Made by a program: the position numbers and the translations under genes
From: an uncultured Lachnospiraceae bacterium
GTDB lineage: Bacteria > Bacillota > Clostridia > Lachnospirales > Lachnospiraceae
Length of the DNA stretch: 5,725 bases
Assembly: GCA_947625995.1 (NCBI GenBank)
Contig: CANQQN010000123.1
Span: forward strand, 1-5,725
Direction of reading: 5' to 3'
In this document: positions 1 through 5,609 of the stretch, in pieces
Layout of the letters: each line of letters opens with the position of its first letter
Numbering within the stretch: the stretch's first letter is position 1
Notes under the pieces: generated by a model
Told to the model about the DNA's origin: nothing
Database searches by the model: none
Seen by the model: the letters and a program-made list of their open reading frames with translations, nothing else

Positions 1-239
1 CCCACGTGCTTCATGGACGCCAGAGAGCGGACACCGCTGATGGAAGCGCCGATGGCAACCTCCAGCGCCACCTTCTCATTGGGGGACCATTCCGAATACA
101 GAACGTCCTTGTATTTTACGATATTTTCACTGATCTCGGTGCTGGGTGTGCCGGGATAGGCGGCGGAAACCTTCACGCCCGCCTCGTAGGCTCCTCTGGC
201 AATGGCAGCATTGCCGAGCATGATCTCTTTCTTTTCCAA
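1..239 (-). CDS. iorA: Indolepyruvate:ferredoxin oxidoreductase alpha subunit, N-terminal part (runs off the window)
   Basis: This is the first 79 codons of a gene that continues past the left edge. The product is the large subunit of the thiamine-diphosphate enzyme that oxidatively decarboxylates arylpyruvates (indolepyruvate, phenylpyruvate, 4-hydroxyphenylpyruvate) to arylacetyl-CoA, reducing ferredoxin; the reaction can run in reverse. The N-terminal pyrimidine-binding domain is visible: LGNAAIARGAYEAG at residues 8-21, the family hallmark YPGTPSTEI at 28-36, WSPNEKVALE at 51-60 with the conserved glutamate E55 that should activate the cofactor, and SMKHV at 75-79. The start is a TTG at 239-237, chosen because a full AGGAGG lies 7 nt upstream, while the first ATG (codon 7, at 221-219) lies 25 nt from it, too far. 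Only 15 nt separate it from the paaK stop, so the two are co-transcribed. The beta subunit iorB would be expected beyond the window. Family assignment is firm; substrate preference is inferred. Confidence 0.93.
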   Translation of the reverse strand, partial: MEKKEIMLGNAAIARGAYEAGVKVSAAYPGTPSTEISENIVKYKDVLYSEWSPNEKVALEVAIGASISGVRSLASMKHV

Positions 240-246
240 ATCGTTT

Positions 247-252
247 CCTCCT
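247..252 (-). promoter_or_regulatory. Ribosome binding site that fixes the TTG start of iorA
   Basis: AGGAGG, a full match to the anti-Shine-Dalgarno core, lies 7 nt before the TTG at 239. It directly follows the paired TGA/TAA stop codons of paaK (257-252, the last base shared with the site), suggesting tightly coupled translation of the two genes. Confidence 0.85.
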
Positions 253-254
253 TA

Positions 255-1574
255 TCAGCAGTTTAATCCCATGCTCTTCCTGTGGTCGATAACACGCTTG
301 GCTTTCCCTTCAAATCTGGGCAGGGTTCCGGGCGCCACGAGCTTGATGGCCGCATCCAGACCCAGCATGGTGCGAAGGCCGGCACGGATCTTCTTTTCCA
401 GCGCCTCCAGCGCGGCGTAGGAATCCAGCAGGGAATCATCTACAAGCTCCACCTTAATCTGCATACGGTCCAGATGGTTCACCCGCTCCAGTTCGATCTC
501 ATAATGGGGGCCGATCTCCTCCATCTTTAACAGTACTTCCTCGATCTGTGTGGGGAATACGTTGACGCCGCGGATGATCAGCATATCATCGGTACGTCCT
601 GACAGATTTTCCATGCGGGCGGTAGTACGTCCACACTTACATGGCTCATAAAACAGCCGGGTGATATCCTTTGTGCGGTAACGGATCATCGGCAGCGCCT
701 TCTTGGTAAGGCAGGTCACCACCAATTCTCCGTGCTGGCCCTCAGGCAGCACTTCGCCGGTCTCGGGATCGATCACCTCAGCAATGAAGTGATCCTCATT
801 GATATGCATACCGCAGAGCTCCAGACATTCGCCGGACATACCGGGACCGTTGATCTCGCTCATGCCGTAATTTTGGGTAGCCTTGAAATCATGTCCCCAG
901 AGATTGTACATCTCCTGACGCATGCCCTCGGTCATGCCCTCGCCGCCAAACAGGCCGATCTTTACTTTTAAATCCTTTGCGGGGTCCAGACCCATCTCAC
1001 GGATCACCTCGCCGATATGTAACGCATAGGAAGGGGTCGCCACCAGCAGGGTGGTTCCCAAATCCTGCATGAACATGATCTGTTTTTTCGTATTGCCGGA
1101 GGAAGTAGGCGCTACCGTAGCGCCGATATTTTCCAGACCGAAATGCAGGCCGAGAGCGCCGGTAAACATGCCGTATCCAAAGCAGATCTGTACCATGTCC
1201 CCGGGCATCGCGCCGCCGGCACAGGCGATACGGCTGACACATTCCGTCCAGTTTTTCATATCCTCAGGGGTGTAGCCCACCACCGTAGGCTTTCCTGTAG
1301 TGCCGGAGGATGCGTGGATCCGCTGCAGCTTTTCCCGCTCCACCGCAAAGAGGCCAAAAGGATAATTATCCTTGAAGTCCTGTTTTGTGGTCATGGGGAG
1401 ATTTTTCAAGTCCGCCAGAGAGCGGATATGCTCCGGCCGGATGCCGACGGCATCCATCTTTGCACGGTACGGCGCAACGCGCTCATAGGCCCATGCCACC
1501 TGTTCCTTCAGCCTTGCAAGCTGAATCTCTTCGATTTCTTTTCTTGACAACGTCTCTTCTTTTGCCCAGATCAT
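255..1574 (-). CDS. paaK: Phenylacetate-CoA ligase (arylacetate-CoA ligase, AMP-forming)
   Basis: A 439-residue protein of full length for the PaaK family of adenylate-forming ligases. It joins phenylacetate (or a related arylacetate such as indoleacetate) to CoA, splitting ATP to AMP and pyrophosphate, in the cytosol. Visible motifs: the phosphate-binding loop SSGTTGKPT at residues 89-97; NYGMSEINGPGMSGEC at 235-250 in the acyl/adenine-binding region; the hinge region RYRTKDITRL at 298-307; SGRTDDMLIIRGVNVFP at 325-341; and the C-terminal PRFEGKAKRVID at 419-430, whose K424 is the expected catalytic lysine. C250, C254, H257, C312 and C314 may form a metal-binding cluster; this is inference. 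The ATG at 1574 has the ribosome site AGGTGGG 8 nt upstream. It is the first gene of an operon with iorA, 15 nt downstream. That pairing suggests it feeds arylacetyl-CoA to, or takes it from, the indolepyruvate oxidoreductase, rather than the aerobic phenylacetate ring-cleavage route usually linked with the name. The exact acid used cannot be read from the sequence. Confidence 0.95.
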   Translation of the reverse strand: MIWAKEETLSRKEIEEIQLARLKEQVAWAYERVAPYRAKMDAVGIRPEHIRSLADLKNLPMTTKQDFKDNYPFGLFAVEREKLQRIHASSGTTGKPTVVGYTPEDMKNWTECVSRIACAGGAMPGDMVQICFGYGMFTGALGLHFGLENIGATVAPTSSGNTKKQIMFMQDLGTTLLVATPSYALHIGEVIREMGLDPAKDLKVKIGLFGGEGMTEGMRQEMYNLWGHDFKATQNYGMSEINGPGMSGECLELCGMHINEDHFIAEVIDPETGEVLPEGQHGELVVTCLTKKALPMIRYRTKDITRLFYEPCKCGRTTARMENLSGRTDDMLIIRGVNVFPTQIEEVLLKMEEIGPHYEIELERVNHLDRMQIKVELVDDSLLDSYAALEALEKKIRAGLRTMLGLDAAIKLVAPGTLPRFEGKAKRVIDHRKSMGLNC

Positions 1575-1608
1575 GGCTGTTACCCACCTTTTTCATCACA
1601 GATTTCCG

Positions 1609-1634
1609 GAATATGGGAACAATCCCCCATATTC
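1609..1634. promoter_or_regulatory. 9-bp inverted repeat in the paaK leader (candidate operator)
   Basis: GAATATGGG at 1609-1617 and its exact complement CCCATATTC at 1626-1634 are separated by 8 nt. The repeat starts roughly 8 nt downstream of the predicted transcription start of paaK-iorA. A further TATGG at 1640-1644 makes a second, shorter inverted pair with CCATA at 1627-1631. The position next to the start site suits a repressor binding site; a leader RNA hairpin is the alternative. No T-tract follows on the minus strand, so it is not a terminator. No regulator for it is identified here. Confidence 0.55.
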
Positions 1635-1648
1635 GCAAGTATGGATTT

Positions 1649-1677
1649 ATTATAGTATATTTTGCACATCAGGTCAA
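1649..1677 (-). promoter_or_regulatory. Sigma-A type promoter of the paaK-iorA operon
   Basis: On the minus strand the -35 box is TTGACC (1677-1672) and the -10 box is a perfect TATAAT (1654-1649), with a 17-bp spacer. The predicted start is near 1642, giving a leader of about 67 nt before the paaK ATG. The -35 box lies only about 10 bp from the terminator stem at the left end of the palindromic element. Confidence 0.85.
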
Positions 1678-1679
1678 TA

Positions 1680-1706
1680 AAAAAGGAGCCGGCAAAAACT
1701 GCCGGC
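1680..1706 (-). terminator. Rho-independent terminator upstream of the paaK promoter
   Basis: Read on the minus strand, GCCGGCA (1706-1700), loop GTTTT and TGCCGGC (1694-1688) form a 7-bp, GC-rich stem, extendable by one G-U pair. It is followed by TCC and then a run of six T residues. It would stop transcription arriving from the ABC transporter operon about 340 nt after the last stop codon, and so insulates the paaK promoter. It coincides with the left end of the long palindromic element, so the element may have supplied it. Confidence 0.75.
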
Positions 1707-1981
1707 CGGTAAAATTTCCCGGATCATTCAAGACAAGGCGCAGGAAGCCGTCCGTTTCATCGCAAACACGGCGATTTTCTTGTTTTGCATGCGCCGCTTA
1801 TTTGTGGAAAGAAATCAAAACTCGCCCTTAACAGGGCTCAAACAATGATTTCTTTCCACAGCTATGCTCGCAAAACATACGAAAATCTGCCTATCGTTTG
1901 CTTTTGAAACGGACGGCTTCCTGTACCTTGTCCGTAAAGCTTTCCCGTGCAGGTGAGCCGGCTGTTTTGGTTTTGCCGGCT
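1687..1981. repeat. Long imperfect palindrome of about 295 bp, MITE-like element
   Basis: Most of the non-coding gap between 1575 and 2047 is one interrupted inverted repeat centred near 1832. Matching pairs all fall on nearly the same centre: AGCCGGCAAAA at 1687-1697 with 1971-1981; GACAAGG at 1732-1738 with 1926-1932; CAGGAAGCCGTCCGTTTCA at 1741-1759 with 1905-1923; and TGTGGAAAGAAATCA at 1803-1817 with 1846-1860. Shorter shared blocks (GCAAAC, GATTTTC, TGTTTTGC) lie between. The 28-nt centre carries a small GCCCT-taac-AGGGC hairpin. A TA dinucleotide flanks both ends (1678-1679 and 1984-1985), which would fit a mariner-type target duplication but is weak evidence in AT-rich flanks. There is no convincing gene inside. 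A non-autonomous mobile element is the favoured reading; a structured RNA is the alternative. From 1982 to 2047 I see nothing clear. Confidence 0.7.
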
Positions 1982-1984
1982 TTT
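1956..1984 (+). other. Terminator-like hairpin at the right end of the palindrome
   Basis: AGCCGGC (1956-1962) pairs with GCCGGCT (1975-1981) across a 12-nt T-rich loop, followed on the plus strand by TTT. It mirrors the left-end terminator hairpin, so each end of the element carries one. No plus-strand gene ends here, so a terminating role is doubtful; it may be part of the element's end structure. Confidence 0.35.
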
Positions 1985-2047
1985 AGATCCTTATAGAAAT
2001 CGAAACGGCGGCAAAATCCTTTCGGCCGACATTTTCCTCAGGAATGC

Positions 2048-2674
2048 TCACAACTCCCGGTTCTCATAAAACCGCCGGGACAAAATCCATGAGACAGCCA
2101 AAATAAGCAGCGCAGCCACAACGATAGCAGGCGCCCACCAGAGGCCGATCTGGCCGACGACGATCTCGCCATCCAGCAGGTTTGCGCTCAACCCGCCGCA
2201 GATCCCGCAGATCAGGATCAAGATCAGATAATAAACCATGCGGCCTTTTTCCACACCATATTTAAACAGCACCGGCAGCATCAGACTGGGGCTTAATATG
2301 CCGATGGACGAGAGCACCGCGTTCATGATCATCCACGCTGCCAGATCCCCTTTCCCAAACACCAGAGAATAGGTCAGATGGGTGACGGAAAAGACTGCCA
2401 ATGTCACGGCGAGAAAAATCAGCATCACGATGTATTTTACATCCACCACCTTTTTGCGGCTTGCGGGCAGGCAGTCCGCATAAACCGTCCACCTGCTCTT
2501 TTCATCGTAGGAAAGCAGGTTCACCGGAATCACCGACAAAAGGATGAACGGATAAATCAAAAGAAACAGATTATCCGAAAAAACGGACGCCCCGGCAAAC
2601 ACAAGAACCAACAGCAGATACGCCTTACAATAATGTACCGTCATATAAAAATCTTTCAAAAATAATCCTTTCAT
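2048..2674 (-). CDS. ABC-2 type transporter permease (PF13346-like)
   Basis: A small membrane protein, 208 residues from the preferred start, with about six hydrophobic segments (near residues 19-32, 36-54, 80-99, 110-138, 146-164 and 178-198) and a basic C-terminus. The stretch after the second segment, SYDEKSRW at 55-62 followed by YADCLPASRKKVVDVKY, is the characteristic cytoplasmic motif of the small ABC-2 permeases found beside YtrA-type regulators. This part probably couples the membrane domain to the ATPase. It should form the membrane channel for the ATPase encoded just upstream; the substrate is unknown. The ATG at 2674 is preferred because MKGLFLKDFY is the usual family N-terminus and an AGG lies 8 nt upstream. 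An in-frame ATG at 2698 would add eight residues but has no clear ribosome site. It is the last gene of the operon. A single permease here may act as a homodimer, or a partner may lie elsewhere. Confidence 0.85.
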   Translation of the reverse strand: MKGLFLKDFYMTVHYCKAYLLLVLVFAGASVFSDNLFLLIYPFILLSVIPVNLLSYDEKSRWTVYADCLPASRKKVVDVKYIVMLIFLAVTLAVFSVTHLTYSLVFGKGDLAAWMIMNAVLSSIGILSPSLMLPVLFKYGVEKGRMVYYLILILICGICGGLSANLLDGEIVVGQIGLWWAPAIVVAALLILAVSWILSRRFYENREL

Positions 2675-2740
2675 TTTCCATACCTGTACTTTCTTCATTT
2701 TTCAAAAACAGCTTTCTTGCATACCCCAAGGACGACCCGA

Positions 2741-3580
2741 TCATGAAGCTTTGACCATAAATACAAATAGCTCTTCCAGACTGACGGGGCTGACCTCCCA
2801 GCCTGCCGGCATCATGCTTCTTTTCACAAGAGCCTCCACGCTGTAGGTAGATTCCCGCCTGCCGATAACCGCCTCCGGCATCAGTTCCACAATCTGCTGT
2901 CTGGTACAGTGGGTCATCCCATATTCCTCCAAAAGCCGGTCCTTCTCCTCGCAGAGCAGCAGCTTCCCCTTGTGCAGAAACGCGATGTAATCGCAGATCT
3001 TTTCCAGATCGCTGACAATATGGGAGGAGATCAGCACCGCATGGTCTTCCTGCCTTGTAAATTCCGAAAACAGTTCCACCACCTGATCCCGCGCCACCGG
3101 GTCAAGGCCGTTCGTGGCCTCGTCCAGCAACAAAAGCCGCGGCTTGTGAGACAGCGCCACCGCGATCCCCAGCTTCATTTTCATTCCTCTGGAATACTCC
3201 TTAAACTTCCGTTCTTTCGGAATATCCAGCTTCTTCAGAAAATCAAAGTAAACCGTTTCCTCCCAGTTTTGATACATTTTTTTCATAATCCGGTTGACCT
3301 TTTCCGCAGTTATAAATTCCGGAAAACCGATCTCGTCCGGCACCACGCCGATATCCTCCTTCAGCTTTTCCAGAGAGGCGTTGTCGTCATTCCCAAATAT
3401 CCGAACAGACCCGCCATCCTTCTTCAGCATTCCCAAGATCAGCTTCATGGCAGTGCTCTTTCCGGCGCCGTTTTCCCCTACGAGGCCGAGGATACAGCCG
3501 TTTGGCAGGGTAAGGTTCAGTCTGTCCAGTTTAAAATCCCCGTATGATTTACTCAGATCCCTGATCTCCAGTGCGTTCAT
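2741..3580 (-). CDS. ABC transporter ATP-binding protein (BcrA/YtrB type)
   Basis: A 279-residue cytoplasmic ATPase that powers the adjacent permease. Walker A GENGAGKST is at residues 35-43, the ABC signature appears as YSRGMKMKLG at 129-138 in place of LSGGQ, Walker B LLLLDEATNGLD is at 149-160 with catalytic E154, and the switch histidine is H187 in ISSH. The usual Q-loop glutamine is absent: the aligned stretch reads VVPDEIGFPE from residue 79. SRGM-type signatures are common in this exporter subfamily. About 80 residues follow the nucleotide-binding core, as in BcrA-like proteins. The start is the ATG at 3580, 8 nt after GGAGGG; an in-frame TTG at 3586 lies only 2 nt from that site and is unlikely. 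The gene begins 37 nt after the GntR stop. Family-level function is firm. The substrate is not: these cassettes often respond to cell-wall antibiotics or bacteriocins, which is only an analogy here. Confidence 0.93.
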   Translation of the reverse strand: MNALEIRDLSKSYGDFKLDRLNLTLPNGCILGLVGENGAGKSTAMKLILGMLKKDGGSVRIFGNDDNASLEKLKEDIGVVPDEIGFPEFITAEKVNRIMKKMYQNWEETVYFDFLKKLDIPKERKFKEYSRGMKMKLGIAVALSHKPRLLLLDEATNGLDPVARDQVVELFSEFTRQEDHAVLISSHIVSDLEKICDYIAFLHKGKLLLCEEKDRLLEEYGMTHCTRQQIVELMPEAVIGRRESTYSVEALVKRSMMPAGWEVSPVSLEELFVFMVKAS

Positions 3581-3588
3581 ATACAAGT

Positions 3589-3594
3589 CCCTCC
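3589..3594 (-). promoter_or_regulatory. Ribosome binding site that fixes the ATPase start
   Basis: GGAGGG at 3594-3589 lies 8 nt before the ATG at 3580 and only 2 nt before the competing TTG at 3586, so translation should begin at the ATG. Confidence 0.8.
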
Positions 3595-3617
3595 ATATTC
3601 CAAAAGCGTCGCCCTAT

Positions 3618-4061
3618 CTACCGTTCCTCATCCTCCCTCATCATCAGCCGGAGCATCTCGGTTAAATCCTCCCCGCTTAAATTGCAGGAAGCGGAAAGCC
3701 GGATGATCTCCTGCATCATGGATTCTATCTTTTTTAAGTTTTCCTCCCGGAGGAGTTCCGTATTCTTTGGCGCCACAAAACAGCCCTTGGCGGCAATGGT
3801 GTAGATAAAGCCTTCCTTTTCCAATTCATCATAAGCCCTCTTTGTGGTGATGACGCTGATGCGCAGATCTTTCGCCAGATTGCGGATAGAAGGCAGCGCT
3901 TCATCCGCCTGCAATGTTCCGCTGATGATCTGGTTTTTGATCTGTTTGTAAATCTGGTCGTAAATAGGCGCGCCGCTTTTGTTATCGATAAAAATATTCA
4001 AGTGATCACTGATGATCCGGCCCGGCAGACGGGCAACATTCTTTTTGGAACTGCGGATCAT
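3618..4061 (-). CDS. GntR-family transcriptional regulator, YtrA subfamily
   Basis: A 147-residue DNA-binding protein and probable repressor of its own operon. The winged helix-turn-helix covers about residues 33-97: PIYDQIYKQIKNQIISGTL at 32-50, the recognition region LPSIRNLAKDLRISVITTKRAYDELEKEGFI around 56-86, and the wing IYTIAAKGCFV at 86-96. After it comes only a short, charged, helical tail (about 100-147) with no room for a large ligand domain, which places it in the YtrA group that normally controls adjacent ABC exporters. The ATG at 4061 has GGGAG 8 nt upstream. It gives about 20 residues before the normal family N-terminus (NIFIDNKSGAPIYDQ, from 22); a TTG at 4001 would remove them but lacks a ribosome site. 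It is first in the operon, 37 nt before the ATPase gene, and its promoter carries operator-like repeats. The inducer is unknown. Confidence 0.93.
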   Translation of the reverse strand: MIRSSKKNVARLPGRIISDHLNIFIDNKSGAPIYDQIYKQIKNQIISGTLQADEALPSIRNLAKDLRISVITTKRAYDELEKEGFIYTIAAKGCFVAPKNTELLREENLKKIESMMQEIIRLSASCNLSGEDLTEMLRLMMREDEER

Positions 4062-4097
4062 ATTCCTTTCTCCCTGCCGTACAGGGCGTACTTACAT

Positions 4098-4109
4098 GAT
4101 TGCGCAATC
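4098..4109. promoter_or_regulatory. 12-bp perfect palindrome in the GntR leader
   Basis: GATTGCGCAATC is its own reverse complement and lies just downstream of the predicted start point (about +6 to +17). It abuts the repeat cluster at 4109-4140. It could be an extra operator. The same GATTGC half-site occurs twice in the promoter of the MATE gene. Confidence 0.5.
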
Positions 4110-4140
4110 TGTATATTAACAGTATATACAGTTATAACAG
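4109..4140. promoter_or_regulatory. Stacked inverted and direct repeats over the GntR promoter (probable auto-operator)
   Basis: CTGTATAT (4109-4116) and ATATACAG (4124-4131) form an 8-bp inverted repeat with a 7-nt spacer over the -10 box. Within the same stretch are two self-complementary octamers, GTATATAC (4122-4129) and GTTATAAC (4131-4138), and CAG recurs at a 9-bp step (4120, 4129, 4138). The repeats cover the -10 box and the start-proximal half of the spacer, so a bound protein would block RNA polymerase. YtrA-type regulators typically bind inverted repeats at their own promoter; assignment to this GntR protein is inferred from position. Confidence 0.65.
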
Positions 4141-4149
4141 ATTTGTCAA
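4121..4149 (-). promoter_or_regulatory. Sigma-A type promoter of the GntR-ABC operon
   Basis: The -35 box is a perfect TTGACA (4149-4144) and the -10 box is TATACT (4126-4121), with a 17-bp spacer. The predicted start is near 4114, leaving a leader of about 53 nt. Such a strong promoter fits a system held off by a repressor. Confidence 0.88.
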
Positions 4150-4159
4150 TACCCTTTTA

Positions 4160-4189
4160 TTAAAAAAGCCTTCCCCTAAGGGAAAGCTT
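4160..4189 (-). terminator. Rho-independent terminator of the MATE gene
   Basis: On the minus strand AAGCTTTCCC (4189-4180) pairs with GGGAAGGCTT (4175-4166) through ten pairs including one G-U, with a TTAG loop. The T run continues to 4162. It begins 4 nt after the MATE stop codon and ends about 11 nt before the -35 box of the GntR promoter, separating the two units. Confidence 0.9.
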
Positions 4190-4193
4190 TATC

Positions 4194-5576
4194 TTACCGG
4201 TCCGCCACCAGATTGTTCACCCACTTCTTGCTCTTCACCAGCCAGAAGCCGATCGCTGCCTTGATCAAATTGACGCCCTCCACCAGCGCGTACATCTCCA
4301 CCACCGGCAGCCTTGTAAAACGGGAAAGGATGAACGCCAGCGGGATATTGACCGTCCAGAGCATAACGCAGTCAAACAGAAACGTGATCAGCGTTTTGCC
4401 GCCGCAGCGCAGGGTAAAATAGCTGGCATTGATAAACGCGTTCAGCGGCATCATCACCGCAGACACGATCAGCAGGCTTGACGCCAGCTTCTTTACAGTG
4501 TCTGTCGTATTGTAGATCTGCGGGATCTTCGGCGCCAGCGCCGCCATGATCATACCGACCGCCGCGCTCAGCGCCACGGAAAAAGCAATCAGCTTTCTGT
4601 TCTCATCTACCGCCTGCTCCAATCTGCCCGCGCCCAAAAGCTGTCCGATCATAATGGAGACCGTTGTCCCCATGGCAAAAAACGCGCAGAAAAACAGATC
4701 CGAGACTGTGGTAGAAATATTCGTGGCGGAGACGACCTCCAGACCACGCACCGAATAACATTGATTCAGCATGGCGGTTCCCGCCGCCCAGAGTACTTCA
4801 TTTGCCAGAAGCGGCGTTCCCGTAAGTATGACCTGCTTCACCAGCGATAACGGCACCCGCGGCGAGCGGTAAACACCTTTGATAAACGGATTCCTCGCTC
4901 TGTAGAAATGCGTCCACCAGACCACGATCAGACATTCCGCAAAGCGGGCGATCACTGTGGCGATGGCCGCGCCGGTAACACCCATGACCGGGAATCCCAG
5001 CTTACCAAAGATCAAAAGGTAATTGAACAGTACATTGACAAATACCGCCACAATGCCTGCCTTCATGGGCAGCATGGTTTCTCCGGTCTCCCGCAAGGTG
5101 CTGGCGTACACCTGCGAAACGGCAAAAGGCAGCATCTGTATGAGCATCACATGCAGATAGCGCATTCCATGACGCAGAGTGGCTTCCAGATCCAGATTTT
5201 CCTGTCCTTTGTGGAGGAACAAAGAGATCAGCCGTTCTCCCCTGATCAAAAACAGCGTCAGAAAGATTCCTATGGAGATGGCGGCAATATAAAGCTTGAT
5301 GCGAAACGTCTGCCGCAGACCCTTCTGATCGTTTTTCCCGTAAAACTGCGCGGTAAAGATCCCGGCGCCGGAAAGGCCGCCAAATATGCACAGATTGAAA
5401 ACAAAAAGAAGCTGATTGACAATGGCAACGCCGGACATTGGTTCCGTACCCACCTGTCCCACCATGATATTATCCAGCAGGCTCACAAAATTTGTGATGA
5501 TGTTTTGTACCAGTATAGGCGTCATTACAGCAAAAAGCCGCCGGTAAAAAGCCCGGTTCCCAATTAATCTTTTCAT
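4194..5576 (-). CDS. MATE family multidrug efflux transporter
   Basis: A 460-residue, strongly hydrophobic protein with the length and roughly 12 membrane segments of the MATE family, which export organic cations and drugs in exchange for sodium ions or protons. Family features: PILVQNIITNFVSLLDNIMVG at 20-40 in the first segment, VNQLLFVFNLCIFGGLSGAGIFTAQFYG at 53-80, LRETGETMLPMKAGIV at 161-176, and GVTGAAIATVIAR at 199-211 closing the N-lobe. The C-lobe repeats the pattern with TGTPLLANEVLWAAGTAMLNQCYS at 252-275 and MIGQLLGAG at 309-317. The ATG at 5576 is chosen because GGAG lies 7 nt upstream and MKRLIGNRAFYRRL is a normal MATE N-terminus; extending in frame to 5648 would run through the promoter. 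It is a single-gene unit with its own promoter and terminator. It resembles the uncharacterised MATE proteins common in Clostridia; the substrate cannot be named. Confidence 0.94.
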   Translation of the reverse strand: MKRLIGNRAFYRRLFAVMTPILVQNIITNFVSLLDNIMVGQVGTEPMSGVAIVNQLLFVFNLCIFGGLSGAGIFTAQFYGKNDQKGLRQTFRIKLYIAAISIGIFLTLFLIRGERLISLFLHKGQENLDLEATLRHGMRYLHVMLIQMLPFAVSQVYASTLRETGETMLPMKAGIVAVFVNVLFNYLLIFGKLGFPVMGVTGAAIATVIARFAECLIVVWWTHFYRARNPFIKGVYRSPRVPLSLVKQVILTGTPLLANEVLWAAGTAMLNQCYSVRGLEVVSATNISTTVSDLFFCAFFAMGTTVSIMIGQLLGAGRLEQAVDENRKLIAFSVALSAAVGMIMAALAPKIPQIYNTTDTVKKLASSLLIVSAVMMPLNAFINASYFTLRCGGKTLITFLFDCVMLWTVNIPLAFILSRFTRLPVVEMYALVEGVNLIKAAIGFWLVKSKKWVNNLVADR

Positions 5577-5609
5577 AGGACCACTCCATTTTAACAGGTA
5601 GATTTTCCT

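Noticed and set aside
1575..1642. Riboswitch or T-box in the paaK leader
   Set aside because: The predicted leader is about 67 nt, too short for a T-box, and has no terminator hairpin; only the 9-bp inverted repeat is seen.
1385..1831. A 148-codon open frame on the plus strand running from paaK into the palindrome
   Set aside because: Half is antisense to paaK and the rest crosses a promoter and a repeat arm; no coherent protein.
1828..1878. A 16-residue open frame on the minus strand at the centre of the palindrome
   Set aside because: No ribosome site upstream, and its sequence is set by the inverted repeat arms; too short to support.
1687..1981. CRISPR array or insertion sequence with transposase
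   Set aside because: There are no regularly spaced direct repeats and no transposase-sized frame; the structure is a single inverted repeat.
2909..3547. A 212-codon open frame on the plus strand
   Set aside because: It is antisense to the ABC ATPase, whose motifs are unambiguous, and its translation is low-complexity and basic with no recognisable domain.
3581..3586. TTG start two codons upstream of the ATPase ATG
   Set aside because: Only 2 nt from the GGAGGG site; the ATG at 3580 has ideal 8-nt spacing.
4908..5567. A 219-codon open frame on the plus strand
   Set aside because: It lies opposite the MATE gene and reads as a hydrophilic, His/Gln-rich mirror of a membrane protein; no family features.
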